NCBI RefSeq assembly: GCF_000150275.1
Contig: NW_002060947.1
Span: 6,088,286-6,152,285, forward strand
Direction: 5' to 3'
Source of the DNA: Trichoplax adhaerens
Lineage: Eukaryota; Placozoa; Uniplacotomia; Trichoplacea; Trichoplacidae
Length of the DNA: 64,000 nt
Made by a program: the position numbers and the translations under genes. Under the pieces are notes generated by a model. The model worked only from the letters and a program-made list of their open reading frames with translations, was not told the origin of the DNA and did no database searches. Of the stretch, positions 30,798 through 42,183 are shown piece by piece; positions within the stretch are counted from its first letter, which is position 1, and every line of letters starts with the position of its first letter.

Positions 30798-33111
30798 TTA
30801 ATCATCAATTTTTCTCTTTTTCTTTGGATGCCTGGACCTACTTTTCGCCTTACATAAGGGACAAATTGGAGCATTACGATGAATTTGTTGATGGCATGAT
30901 AAACACATTTTCATGGGTGGTGCTTGTTGCTTAAATTGTTGTATTACAGGTTCCTCATCTTGATTCTCTGCTGGTACTGCTTGTAGTGGGGTGACAGTAT
31001 CGATGGCAGTTGGTGGAGCAAGAGGTAGTGGAGGCTTGACTTCTGTGTGGATTATTTTAGATGTTTCTTGAGCTTTCATTATTCTGTAATACATATTCAA
31101 TGCAAATTTAATGATATCATACGGACTCTTATGATACTCGTTGCCAGATTTCATTTATAGTACAATAGTTAAGTAGTAGACTTTGAATGGACTATCTTAT
31201 AACTAATTTCAACTTGCTAAATCAATAAGTATTAATCAATAGCTAACATACCCAGTGAATAGGTTACGATCGTCATCTTCTAAGCCAGGTAGAGATTCTA
31301 AACCTAATGAAGATCTCATCTTGTCTACCTCATATTTTAATTCATTGTATTCTTTATGTGTACGTTGAATATTATTTCTACACTGATGGCATTCTTGGTC
31401 GGTTTGCTTGATAATGGCTTCCATCTGATTTAGCATGAGTAAAGAGAGAGTTGAAAAGAGCAGTGATGAAATAAGTAGCGATATAAAGTGAGATGATTAC
31501 CAATGCATGACCGTTAATCTTCTATATAAAATGAATTAATAGCTTACTGAATTAATATCTGCATGAATTAATCTTAATGCTTCGACGTGATTCATTTTTT
31601 CCTCTTGTAATAATTCAATTTCAGAGGTAAATTCTTGTAGTTTCTTTTCTTCACCACTGATTAACTCCAGTTCTTTTTGCATTTTGCTCTTTAATTTATC
31701 CAATAGTTGTACTTTATTTCTACGTATAATGAATGATTCAATCGCAATTTTAAAAGACGATCACATTCACGATCATTGCTTTCTACCATTAGCGTTAGTG
31801 TCAAAGTTGAGACTATCAACATAGGCATGGAAACATGTATGTAATGTTCTCCTATCATTTCTTCGTCTAATTATTACAGGAGAATCGATTGGCAGACAGT
31901 ATACACCTTTTAGGCAAGACTATCATTTCTTCGTCTAGTTATTACAAGAGAATCGATTGGCAGACAGTATACATCTTTTAGGCAAGACGATCACATTCAT
32001 AATCATTCATTTCTGTCGTTGGCGTAAGTGTCAAAGTGGAGATTATCAACACTAGCAATTCAACATGTTTGTACTGTTATCCTATAATCCATTTGTCCAA
32101 TTACTACAGGAGAATAGATTAGCAGACAGTACAGTCCATAACTTCAACATTTTTCCGACAATTTGTTCGTTTCGATCTTTCCGTTGTGATATTATCGTAA
32201 CAGCATGAGTACATGGAGTAAAATACCATCGCTCGATTTACAACTGGTAGAAATCTTCTTGACTGTACAGAACACACTCTACCAATTTGCAGTTGTAGAA
32301 TCCTGTACAGTACTGTACAAATAAGGTGTGAAAAGCAAAATTGGCTAAAAGCCATGACTAAACCTTGTGAAAATGGCGTCTATGATGAGAGATTGGTGGA
32401 TGGATGGTTGGTTAACATGCAATTAACAATAATGGAAGGATAGATGAATTTGAATAGAATGGAAATCATTTTGACTGTAAATAAAAAAATGCTCTCATTC
32501 TGGGGGCAATCCGTCTAAGCGTGGGTTGCAATAACATCCTAGCAAATTATTGTTCATGTCATGACTTGATTATCCTACCCAAGACTGTGAAAAACAAGGA
32601 AGTGTTATTTAACTACTGTACAATCATGTTTTGTGAAGTTACGCCAACCTGTGTACAATAGCATCTAGTACTACAACATGATGATTGCCATTCAAATCAT
32701 GATACAACCATAGCCATTTTGTCATAAGCTAAGCGTGTAACTGCAAGACATTGAATCAGTATGCAGTAGAAAAGGCATCCCTTTAGTAAGGAAGGCTGTC
32801 TCCTTGCTCGTGTCGACAGTAGTAAACTAGTTTTGTTGTTGGATGGGAATGATGCCGCTTTCTCATCGAGTGCAATGTATACTAAAAAGAGAGACAACTT
32901 GATGCAAGCTATTGAATCTGCCAATTCAAGCTCGTGCAATCATGCTATTGCTATTTAGAAGAAGAAAGCGCTAGCGATCCTCCATCACTGTCTTGGTTTA
33001 TTGAACGATAAAGAAATAGAGTTGGCTGGCTATCGTGACTTACCGAATACCTCGTACCATATCTAATTTACTCATGACATCCATCTCTTCTTCAGCCCGG
33101 TAACCAGCCAT
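30798..33111 (-). CDS. ZC4H2: Zinc finger C4H2 domain protein, four exons
   Basis: ZC4H2 is a nuclear protein with an N-terminal coiled coil and a C-terminal C4H2 zinc finger. In vertebrates it stabilises RNF220 and acts in neural and motor development. Exons: 33044-33111, 31548-31719, 31252-31424 and 30798-31083, all phase-consistent, giving 232 residues (human 224). The coiled coil spans about residues 20-125 and includes [18 protein letters not shown], matching human [18 protein letters not shown]. The zinc finger [20 protein letters not shown] and the basic tail [14 protein letters not shown] (likely nuclear signal) are nearly identical to human. The linker (residues ~140-190) is Pro-rich and not conserved. 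Intron 1 is about 1.3 kb and carries a local duplication. Confidence 0.96.
31755..32135. repeat. Imperfect duplications inside ZC4H2 intron 1
   Basis: The segment TTCTTCGTCTAATTATTACAGGAGAATCGATTGGCAGACAGTATACA occurs near 31860 and again near 31927, with a shortened third copy near 32095. A GATCACATTCA...GTTGGCGTAAGTGTCAAAGT segment occurs near 31759 and 31988. Together they look like a ~66-bp duplication inside a ~230-bp duplication. It starts about 35 bp from the exon 2 acceptor. Confidence 0.75.
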
Positions 33112-33829
33112 ATTGTAGCTGTTCTTGATTTGCAAGGCAACACGTCGTGGCAATCTAATCTACTGCCCAATAAGAGCTAGGACTATATATACCCCAATTG
33201 GCATGTGTAATTTATGCGTTACATTGTGTACAATACATGACAATGTTGAATAACCTGACCATCTTGCACGCAAATATTCATGTAAATTAAGCACATTTTT
33301 GATTTGATGTTGTTAACCATTTTAATTGAATTTTCCAAATGTATGCGTGAGGGGCCGCAAGGACGCTAGGACGCACAAAGAGTGGGTGCTGGAGCATTAT
33401 GTGCAAAATAGCTTGTCACTGTAAGGCGTGTTGAATTGATGGTATAACAGTGTCTACTTTATGCACAAGATGGAGACAACAGATTGCACATTTTGCCTAC
33501 TACTTTACCGCTAATGGAGCAAAAGAATTTCTCTAATAAGCGTAAGTAAAAGTCCCCGATTGAGCAAGGGCTTTTGGATTGGGATTATAGACTACTATAA
33601 GAAGAAGTTTATTCTAGTAATCCCTGCCTGGAGGATCATCGTTGTTACATGTTATAAAATCACTTTGGGATTGATTAGTCCAATTATGAATCATGTAGCC
33701 ATGACTGTGTACAAAGTCAATAGCAGGTTTCTCCTCTCCGTAGTAACTTTGCTCAATCCATTTCAACTTTGATGGATAAACTAATAGTTATCGTACTAAC
33801 TTGACTCAATCACTTGAAATTTCCATGGA
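33112..33829. other. ZC4H2 upstream region, nothing recognised
   Basis: It should contain the ZC4H2 promoter. The plus-strand frame 33560-33772 lies against the degenerate left edge of the next repeat array and has no family motif. Confidence 0.4.
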
Positions 33830-34432
33830 TAAAACTAAACAGTACTGTACTGTCTAGCGTTCATTGTTGCAACGATAAATAAAGTAAAATGGCTACCATC
33901 TCCTGACACTTACTTTGCTTCATGTATTTGAACTGCTATGGACAAACTGATCGATAGTCTACAGCAACCATAAATAAAGTAGAATGGCTACCATCTCCTA
34001 ACACTTACTTTGCTCAATGTATTTGAACTGCTATGGACAAACTGATCGATAGTCTACAGCAACCATGAATAAAGTAGAATGGCTACCATCTCCTGACACT
34101 TACTTTGCTCAATGTATTTGAACTTCTATGGACAAACTGATCGATAGTCTACAGCAAACATAAATAAAGTAGAATGGCTACCATCTCCTGACACTTACTT
34201 TGCTCAATGTATTTGAACTGCTATAGACAAACTGATCGATAGTCTACAGCAACCATAAATAAAGTAGAATGGCTACTATCTCCTGACACTCTGCTCAATG
34301 TATTTGAACTGCTATAGACAAACTGATCGATAGTCTACAGCAACCATAAATAAAGTAGAATGGCTACCATCTCCTGACACTTACTTTGCTTAATGTATTT
34401 GAACTGCTGTGGACAAACCGATCGATAGCGTA
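33830..34432. repeat. Tandem repeat, ~94-bp unit, 6 copies
   Basis: The segment TATTTGAACTGCTATGGACAAACTGATCGATAGTCTACAGCAACC recurs near 33925, 34019, 34113, 34208, 34297 and 34393, with CTACCATCTCCTGACACTT between copies. Copies are nearly identical except for a short deletion in the fifth. Two diverged copies precede the array at about 33740-33835. Confidence 0.9.
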
Positions 34433-34599
34433 CAACGCATACGAACATTGCTTAATCTGCTATTCATTTATCCTCCAAAAAAATGACATCTAGATATTCC
34501 GGATTATGTACAGTACTGTAGTTTGGCAGCGTCGATCTCGGCAGAAGAACATGATCTGACTGTTTATAAAAAAATCCAGTCAACAGTCAGCAATAATGT

Positions 34600-36120
34600 G
34601 CAATGACTGGATGTTTGCTGGCTGCATGTTAGCAATTACTCGAATCTCCCTCTTTCTTTTCTTAGTAGTCTCTAGATGGAGTAACTGTCTATTACCATCT
34701 GGTATGTCAGTAGCTACCAAAACCTGCCTCTCTTCTTTTACAATTAGCAAACCCTGGGTAGAGTAACTGTAATCCATATTCTTGCAGGGTGTTTGCATTT
34801 TGAGATCCGACAACGGAACGTCTCTCTCTTTTCTTTCAACTATAAAGTCGTCTCCGGATAGAGTAACTCTCATCTCTATTCTTGAGAGGTGACTATTGAG
34901 TGCAGTGGGTATCTCTTTTCTTTCAACTGCAAAGTCATGGAGTAACAATCATCTCCATTCTTGTAGCAAGTCTATATTTTGAGAGGGGACTACTGAATGC
35001 AATATCTCTTTTCTCTTAACTGTAAAGTCCCATCTCTGGATAGACTAACTACCATCTCGATTCTTGTGGCAAGTCTGCATTTTGTGAGGGGACTACTGAG
35101 TGTAGTATCTCTTTTCTTTTAACTATAAAGTCCCATCTCTATTCTTGTGGCAAGTCTGCATTTTGAGAGGGGACTACGGAGTGCAGTATCTCTTTTAGCT
35201 ATAAAGTCCCATCTCTATTCTTGTGGCAAGTCTGCATTTTGAGAGGGGATTACTGGCCCGGACCAGCTTGACAGAACGAAATAGAAAGGGAGTGTAAAGT
35301 CATGGAGTAACTATCATCTCTATTCTTGCGGCAAGTCTGCATTTAGAGAGGCGACTACTGAGTGCAGTCGGAATCTCTTTCTTTCTTTTAACAGTAAAGT
35401 CATCTCCGGACAGAATTATCTTCTCTATTCCTGCAACCATATCTTCATTTTGAGAGGCGACTACGGAGTGCATCCGGTATCTCTTACTTTGAACTATGAA
35501 ATCATGGGAGTAGGAGTAACTATCATCTCTGTTCTAGCATCTGTTAATATGAGGAAGTTCTGTGTATTACTTGAATTCGAGGAGTACATCCTTACTATGA
35601 TAATTCAAGAGAGATTCCAAGAATTCAGGAATACCTACAGAAGTGCACCACTATTTAGAACAAATACGATACTATGAACTCTACAAGGCATATTGCAGTG
35701 ACAACTCAACATGAGTACATGATATTGCAGCAGCCTAGGTGTGCATTTTGAGAGACAACTAGTGAGTGCAGCCAGTATCTCTTTTCTTTGAACTGTAAAA
35801 TCATGGAGTAAACTAGCTGCAATCCCTAATAACTATCATCTCTATTCTTGCGGCAAGTGTGCATTTTGAGAGGTGACTACAAAACTATCGCCTAGGTATA
35901 AAGTCATGGAGGAACTGTCATCTCTATCTTCTTGCACCATGTCTGCATTTTTGGTTTTAGTCATCTCCGGACCGAGGTTCTTCTGTCAAAGGTAGACAGC
36001 TATGTATACCTATCATTATAATGGCCATCGTCATTATTATGATAGTACTGTACATATAGCAAGAACATGATAGCTATCTACGTATAGCCCTATCATTATA
36101 GCTAACTATACCCTCTCATT
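34600..36120. repeat. Degenerate repeat array, ~60-115-bp units
   Basis: More than a dozen diverged copies share ATCTCTATTCTTGTGGCAAG, TCTGCATTTTGAGAGGGGAC, TACTGAGTGCAGTATCTCTT and AACTGTAAAGTCATCTCCGG. Units vary in length through internal deletions, and a TATCATTATA-rich interruption lies at 36005-36110. The ORFs at 34580-34948 (-) and 35450-35677 (+) lie inside it and are repeat artefacts. Confidence 0.85.
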
Positions 36121-36149
36121 TTCGTTTTAGAGTCATCTCCGGACAGAGT

Positions 36150-37612
36150 TTCATCTGTCAAAGGTTGGGTTCTTGCGGCATGGTTTGCATTTTGAGATGG
36201 GATAGCTGAGTGTTATCGGGTGCCATGCGGTAAGCTGCTATTTGCGCCATATATATTTATATATATATAACGTAGAGAGAGAGCTCCATCTGTCAATGGT
36301 TGGGTTCTTGCAGCATGGTTGCATTTTGAGATGGGATGGCTGAGTGTTTGCAGACGCCAGGCGGTAAGCTGCTGTGTATTTGCACCGTCTATATTTATAC
36401 ATTTATGTTATACTGTACACAGTTATATATACAGAGTTGCATCTGTCAAAGGTTGGGTTCTTGCAACATGGTTGCATTTTGAGATGGGATGGCTGAGCGG
36501 TTTGCAGACGCCAGGTAGTAAGCTGCTGTGTATTTGCACCATCTATATTTATATATATGTCATATACTGTACAGGGTTATGATATACATATCTATACAGA
36601 GTTTCATCTGTCAAAGGTTGGGTTCTTGCAACATGATTGCATTTGAGATGGGATGGCTGAGTGTTTGCAGATGCCAGGCGGTAAACTATTGTGTATTTGT
36701 ACCATTTATATTTATATATACGTCATATACTGTACAGAGTTTCATCTGTCAAAGGTTGGGTTCTTGCAGCATGATTGCATTTTGAGATGGGATGGCTGAA
36801 TGTTTGCAGGTGCTAGGCAGTAAGCTGTTGTGTATTTGCACCATATATATTTGACATATATACGGTACAGAGTTACAATATAACATATGTATACAGAGTT
36901 GCATCTGTCAAAGGTTGGGTTCTTGCAGCATGATTGCATTTTGAGATGGGATGGCTGAGTGTTTGCAGGTGCTAGGCAGTAAGCTGCTGTGTATTTGCAC
37001 CATGTATATTTGACATATATACGGTACAGAGTTACAATATAACATATGTATACAGAGTTGCATCTGTCAAAGGTTGGGTTCTTGCAGCATGATTGCATTT
37101 TGAGATGGGATGGCTGAGTGTTTGCAGACGCCAGGCGGTAAGCTACTGTGTATTTGCACCATTTATATTTATATATATATGTCATATACTGTACAGAGTT
37201 TCATCTGTCAAAGGTTGGGTTCTTGCAGCATGGTTGCATTTTGAGATGGGATGGCTGAGCGGTTTGCAGGCGCCAGGCAGTCAGCTGCTGTGTATTTGCA
37301 CCATCTATCTTTATACATATATATTATACTGTACAGAGTTATATATACATATCTATACAGAGTTGTATCTGTCAAAGGTTGGGTGGGTTCTTGCAACATG
37401 ATTGCATTTTGAGATGGGATGGCTGAGTGTTTGCAGACGCCAGGCAGTAAGCTACTGTGTATTCGCACCATTTATATTTATATATATATGTCATATACTG
37501 TACAGAGTTTCATCTGTCAAAGGTTGGGTTCTTGCAGCATGGTTGCATTTTGAGATGGGATGGCTGAGCGGTTTGCAGGCGCCAGGCAGTCAGCTGCTGT
37601 GTGCATTTACGA
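36150..37612. repeat. Tandem satellite, 135-164-bp unit, 10 copies
   Basis: Units start at CATCTGTCAAAGGTTGGGTT near 36152, 36287, 36440, 36604, 36743, 36902, 37061, 37202, 37366 and 37511. Each contains TTGCATTTTGAGATGGGATG, GCTGAGTGTTTGCAG, CGCCAGGCGGTAAGCTGC and TGTGTATTTGCACCAT, then a variable AT stretch ending in TACTGTACAGAGTT. Long ORFs occur on both strands (for example 36742-37185 on - and 37093-37401 on +) because unit length and reading frame coincide. Confidence 0.92.
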
Positions 37613-38900
37613 CGTATATCCGATAAATGATCCAGCTGCTGTTGGCGTCTGCAACTTTTGTGCTTTTGTAGCGTAAGTCAATCAATCCCTATAGTAAAGT
37701 ATTGTTCTGGCAGTCTTATCCGAGCACAAAATAGCCGTCGTCGACCTGGATGGCAGTCATTTCCCCAGCCAACAAAATAATCATTGCAAATAGCTTGGTC
37801 TAACGCCTTATTGACAATCTCCGCATGGAACACACTACTGTAAGGCTGCAGGTAGCCTCGGCAGACTCCCATCCATGCTGTTGCCACTATGGCGTTTGAA
37901 CTGGCTTCCGAGTGGCAATCCTGTCAGCAGTATCCCATACTACAGTGCGGTAGAGTGGAGGCAGTATCGACAGTAAGAATAAGAAGTGCATTTTGCCCCC
38001 ATCGGATCTCGATATTGCTTTGGTCTACGCCAACATTGATTTATTAAAGAAATAAATTGCTTATGGTAAATTCTACGTGTTCTAAAGTCATTGCTACAAC
38101 TGTGATGAAATCTTACTGATTGTGTGCCAGTGATTATTTGGATGGTAGTAGAATTGATCGGCGTCAACAGGCAGCAAATTCTCCCCCTTGAAAGACACTT
38201 TGGACAGTCTCGTGGCCATTTGCAAGAGGAACCATCAACGCAGTCAGCAGCAGATTTTATGCTATCCTTGCCACCATTTTCCTTCTTTAATGACTGGATA
38301 AACAGTCTACTCTATTTTTGATCCTATTGTTTCCATTGAAGAAAGTAATTGACAAAAGAAATTTTACTTGGACTGATATTCCGCCAATTGATTTACGACG
38401 CTTCCATCATATGTTGGCCATGCCAAACAATGTCAAGGATTAGACAATTATTCTCATTTTATTGATGTATACTGGAGGCAAGCTCTATTCCTCATCGGTA
38501 AGATTATCCTTTCCTACTTTCTTCCTTATAGTGTCCATCAAGCAAATCTTTCTCTCTCTCTTGTTGGCTTTGCTTCCCTGCGATCGCCATATTTCCATCC
38601 ACTCCAACACAAAATAATTCAATTAATCGCTGATCACTTGATAAAGAATAATTAACTACTGCCTAGAAAAATTGCCATCGTCATCAATCTTTGACTAATA
38701 TCTACTACGTTAGCCTGCTAGCCGTGACGACAGTGACAAAAATTGGCAACCTGTATCGATCAATCTGGCCATATCATATTGTATCCATCAATCTGTTCAT
38801 TTCTTGCCCATTAGCAACCCATTGCTATTCATCCAATCCAAATTGAAAATCGTCGTTGATGATATTATTATTAACTGTAAAGTGAATTACAATCCTCCCA
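37613..38900. other. Less AT-rich region upstream of HEXD, no supported gene
   Basis: Between the satellite and HEXD, GC rises locally (37620-38300). Short frames on both strands (37678-37887 and 37940-38167 on -, 38124-38321 on +) read like protein, but I could not join them in phase into a recognisable product. The HEXD 5' UTR and promoter should occupy the right end. Confidence 0.45.
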
Positions 38901-40715
38901 ATGAATAACATAATGAATCGTACCAATCGAATACGTCCACTACCAGTCATCTTATGTGTCATTTTATTTATATTACTATCATTGAAATTTTTCGGTTACT
39001 TATCCTCCGATTCCAATACCAAAACTTTACCACATGACGATTTTAAACTAGATACCAAAGATAATCGAGCTAAACTGGAAGATGCTGCCCAATTACGCTT
39101 AGAGTTAGATGCTAAAATTGTTCAATTACAAGAAGCCAAGGAAAAAATTCAACAACTCAACAAGTTATCCAATCAACATAAATGCGATTCCAAAGGTGAT
39201 TTAGAAAAGAAATTAATTAGCTCACAGCAAGCCTATGAGAAATTGAAAGCGGATAAAAGTAAAGTAGAAAAAGAATTATCAGAAAAAGATTCTCAATTGG
39301 CCAAGTATACATTAACTACCACGTCACCATTTGAAGGGCAAAAATTAGTCCACTTCGATTTGAAAGGAGCTCCACCAAAGATCAAATACTTACTCCAGCT
39401 ATTGCCGTTATTCAAGAAATTAGGTGCAACGGGTTTATTAATGGAATACGAAGATATGTTTCCTTATACGGGCAATATTTCCGTTTTAGCAAGGAATAAT
39501 TCCTATACTGCTCAAGATATTGCCAAAATACACACAACAGCCACTCAACTCAAGTTAACCATTATACCATTAATACAAACTTTTGGCCATATGGAATTTG
39601 TCTTGAAACATGATCAATTTACTCATTTAAATGAAGTAAGCCACCATAAAATGGTCATTTGCTCTGGCTGTAATGGCTCCTATGAATTAATCGAAGAAAT
39701 GATTCGACAAATTATGACTTTACATCCAGGAATTGATTATATCCATATTGGTGGTGATGAAGTCTACGATTTATACAAGCATAAACATACTCGAGGTAAA
39801 TTTATTTCCAAAGAGAAATTATTTACTACCCATATTATGCAAGTATCGAGTTATATTAATAGCCACTGGTCCAATGTACGTGTCATTATATGGGATGATA
39901 TGTTAAGAACATGGAGTGTGGATCACATCGCCAACTTGAAAGATTACGTTATACCTATGGTATGGGCCTATTGGTCTAATTTAGATGAATATTTCCCTAC
40001 CGGGATGTGGCAACGTTACGCTAAGGTATTTCGTGAAGTATGGATTGCATCCGCTTTTAAAGGAGCTGGCGGATCGGATAATGATTTCCCACCTATTCAG
40101 CAACATGTTGGCAATCAAGAATCGTGGTTAAAAATTATCGCATCCTTACAAGATACTGGCATGACAGTAACTGGCATTGCATTAACAGGATGGTCACGTT
40201 ATGATCACTTTGCTAATATGGTTGAATTATTACCAGCCGGAATAACATCGCTAGCCTTATGCTTAGGTGTTTTAGAAGCTGGCGAAATGAATCATAAAGT
40301 CGTCATGACAGCAACACATTTACTTGGTTGTCCAAAAAATATTACTGTTGCCATTAATCGTAAATATCAAGCAGAAGAATGCTCATTTACTGGTTCAGCT
40401 GCATTCTATGCCATAGGAATTTATTATCAAGGTACAATACATTATGATCGTGCAAGAAATGTAATACCAACGTGGCATACTCGATTTCAACGAAAGCGTG
40501 GTAGAATTAGTCCATTTCGATTAGAAAGAGCTTATGCTGAATGCATGGAAAGTAGAAAGTATTTACTGAGAGCTCAAAAGATTGTACGTACATCATTCGC
40601 TAAATTATTCTATGTTAGAGATATCCAAGAATGGATGATTACCAAGATAATTACCAAGTTAGCTAATGTAGACTCTCTTCTAAAAAAATTAGAAGATTAC
40701 AAGGTTGCCTCTTAA
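38901..40715 (+). CDS. HEXD: Hexosaminidase D (GH20), intronless, membrane-anchored
   Basis: GH20 beta-N-acetylhexosaminidase, hydrolysing terminal GalNAc/GlcNAc. One uninterrupted 604-codon frame. Residues ~12-34 form a hydrophobic membrane segment (ILCVILFILLSLKFFGY) after a basic N-terminus, predicting a type II, Golgi-like anchor. Residues ~55-135 are a Lys/Glu-rich coiled-coil stem. The GH20 domain begins near residue 145: LVHFDLKGAPPKIKYLLQLL, GLLMEYEDMFPYTGN, IIPLIQTFGHMEFVLKHDQF, the catalytic pair D286-E287 in HIGGDEVYD, IIWDDML, WIASAFKGA and LTGWSRYDHFANMVELLPAG. Human HEXD starts almost directly at the catalytic domain, so the anchor and stem are extra relative to that isoform. 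Two Metʹs (38901, 38913) could start it; the first is used. It is the only long gene here without introns. Confidence 0.95.
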   Translation: MNNIMNRTNRIRPLPVILCVILFILLSLKFFGYLSSDSNTKTLPHDDFKLDTKDNRAKLEDAAQLRLELDAKIVQLQEAKEKIQQLNKLSNQHKCDSKGDLEKKLISSQQAYEKLKADKSKVEKELSEKDSQLAKYTLTTTSPFEGQKLVHFDLKGAPPKIKYLLQLLPLFKKLGATGLLMEYEDMFPYTGNISVLARNNSYTAQDIAKIHTTATQLKLTIIPLIQTFGHMEFVLKHDQFTHLNEVSHHKMVICSGCNGSYELIEEMIRQIMTLHPGIDYIHIGGDEVYDLYKHKHTRGKFISKEKLFTTHIMQVSSYINSHWSNVRVIIWDDMLRTWSVDHIANLKDYVIPMVWAYWSNLDEYFPTGMWQRYAKVFREVWIASAFKGAGGSDNDFPPIQQHVGNQESWLKIIASLQDTGMTVTGIALTGWSRYDHFANMVELLPAGITSLALCLGVLEAGEMNHKVVMTATHLLGCPKNITVAINRKYQAEECSFTGSAAFYAIGIYYQGTIHYDRARNVIPTWHTRFQRKRGRISPFRLERAYAECMESRKYLLRAQKIVRTSFAKLFYVRDIQEWMITKIITKLANVDSLLKKLEDYKVAS

Positions 40716-42183
40716 TTCTTTTCATTAAACTGACAGAATAAACTATATATTTTACTCATCACGTTATCTCACCAAACCTAATATTTCTAAATACAGCTAC
40801 TTTGCAACTATATCATTATACTTTGTCAAATTGTATTATTTCATAAAGTTTGCTCGTTATACTTTATATATTTCACATAGACTCATCGATAATATTGTTA
40901 GTTCTCTTAATTTATAATTCTCTTTCCATACAGTATATCGATTATAATAGTTTCCAACCGTTTTCTTATGCATTGGCTTTACTTATCTTTAATAACTTGA
41001 TGTAACTACCCTACCTGCAATATCTAGACATAACAATTAGTCAATAGCCATTTTAGCTAGTCGCACTTGACTAATCTTACTATCTAGGCTGTCCTGATCG
41101 TAATTACATGTATATCGATCGATATCTACTATTTTTATGATCTATCCATTAAATATTTCTCTCCTTGAAATTATCCTACTTTTCCTCCTATTTCGTAGTA
41201 GTATATCAAACATTTTTATCAATGAGAATATACAATATTACATGATTCTAGTGATCTTGATCAGGAGTATAATCATTTGCCATAAAATAAAAAACTTAGA
41301 CAGAAACCATAAAATATTTTATTATCTCAATGGACTCCCTAAAAGAACTTTCGAAGGACAAAAATTGCAATCAACAATTGTTAAAATTGAGAACCAACTA
41401 TTGAACGAAAAATTTTTAAAATACATCGGAAACAAAACAATTGTATCAACGTATTTGTCAAATACTCGTAAAACAAATGATAAGACTTCTTCTAAAGTTG
41501 AGCATGATATTGTATCTAAATTTCTTATAGAATGAATTCCATGCTACGACTAGGATGCAAGTGGGCAGATCCCATACAATCCCTTGTATACTTGAAATTA
41601 ATCTTTCCTCAAAAGTCTCTCTGTTGAATAGCTAAATTCATTCATTTCAATTCACCTGAAGACAGTGGCTATCCTAAATTTTAATCATAGTTTGCGAAAC
41701 ATTTATATAACCTTAAGATTAAACAAACGGTCTGTATGTAAACAATGTCACACTGAATACTATCATTACAAATTTTTTACAAAAATACTAAAGTTAAGAT
41801 AGCTGTGCCTTCATGACACTCTATCGCCTACTTTATATACAACATTCGCTTTTGAAGCGATCTTGATCTGCCTAGGCATAAATTAATCACAATATCATGA
41901 TGACAACATTACTGTACATTAGTAATCAACAACATATGAGTTTAAGCTAATTTGGTTAATCCTCAAATAAAAAAAGGCAGCTAATATCTACTTCTAAATA
42001 TTAATACACAAAGAGTAACTATTTCAAAATGGTGATTCTTATTCCTCAAGATCGACGACAAGGAATCACCTGAAAGCGAAAATTTTCTTTTGCAATCGAA
42101 ATGCAAACTTAAGTTACTGTACAACTTATTACAAGCATGATCGCTGAATAAAGTGCTTCAATATCCAATATGAAGTATAATAT
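40716..42183. other. HEXD/ARMC2 convergent region
   Basis: AT-rich 1.5 kb containing the 3' ends of two converging genes and one open frame (41137-41535, listed separately). No repeat or RNA gene recognised. Confidence 0.45.
41137..41535 (+). CDS. Hypothetical 132-aa ORF, doubtful
   Basis: The frame starts with a hydrophobic stretch (LEIILLFLLF) and a second one (ILVILIRSIIICH), then a Lys/Asn-rich tail. I do not recognise it. The residues are mostly those expected from AT-rich codons (I, L, N, K), which argues for chance. Its position 0.4 kb after HEXD could also place it in that gene's 3' UTR. Confidence 0.2.
   Translation: MIYPLNISLLEIILLFLLFRSSISNIFINENIQYYMILVILIRSIIICHKIKNLDRNHKIFYYLNGLPKRTFEGQKLQSTIVKIENQLLNEKFLKYIGNKTIVSTYLSNTRKTNDKTSSKVEHDIVSKFLIE

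Noticed and set aside
36742-37185. 147-codon minus-strand ORF with Cys-rich repeats
   Set aside because: It lies wholly inside the tandem satellite; equal-length frames exist on the other strand, as expected from the DNA repeat.
37887-38219. A two-exon minus-strand gene starting at 38219 with a plausible donor at 38116
   Set aside because: The attractive continuation in the second exon (through VVWDTADRIATRKP) is in a different phase from the first exon. The in-phase join runs into an early stop with an unremarkable peptide, so I do not call it.
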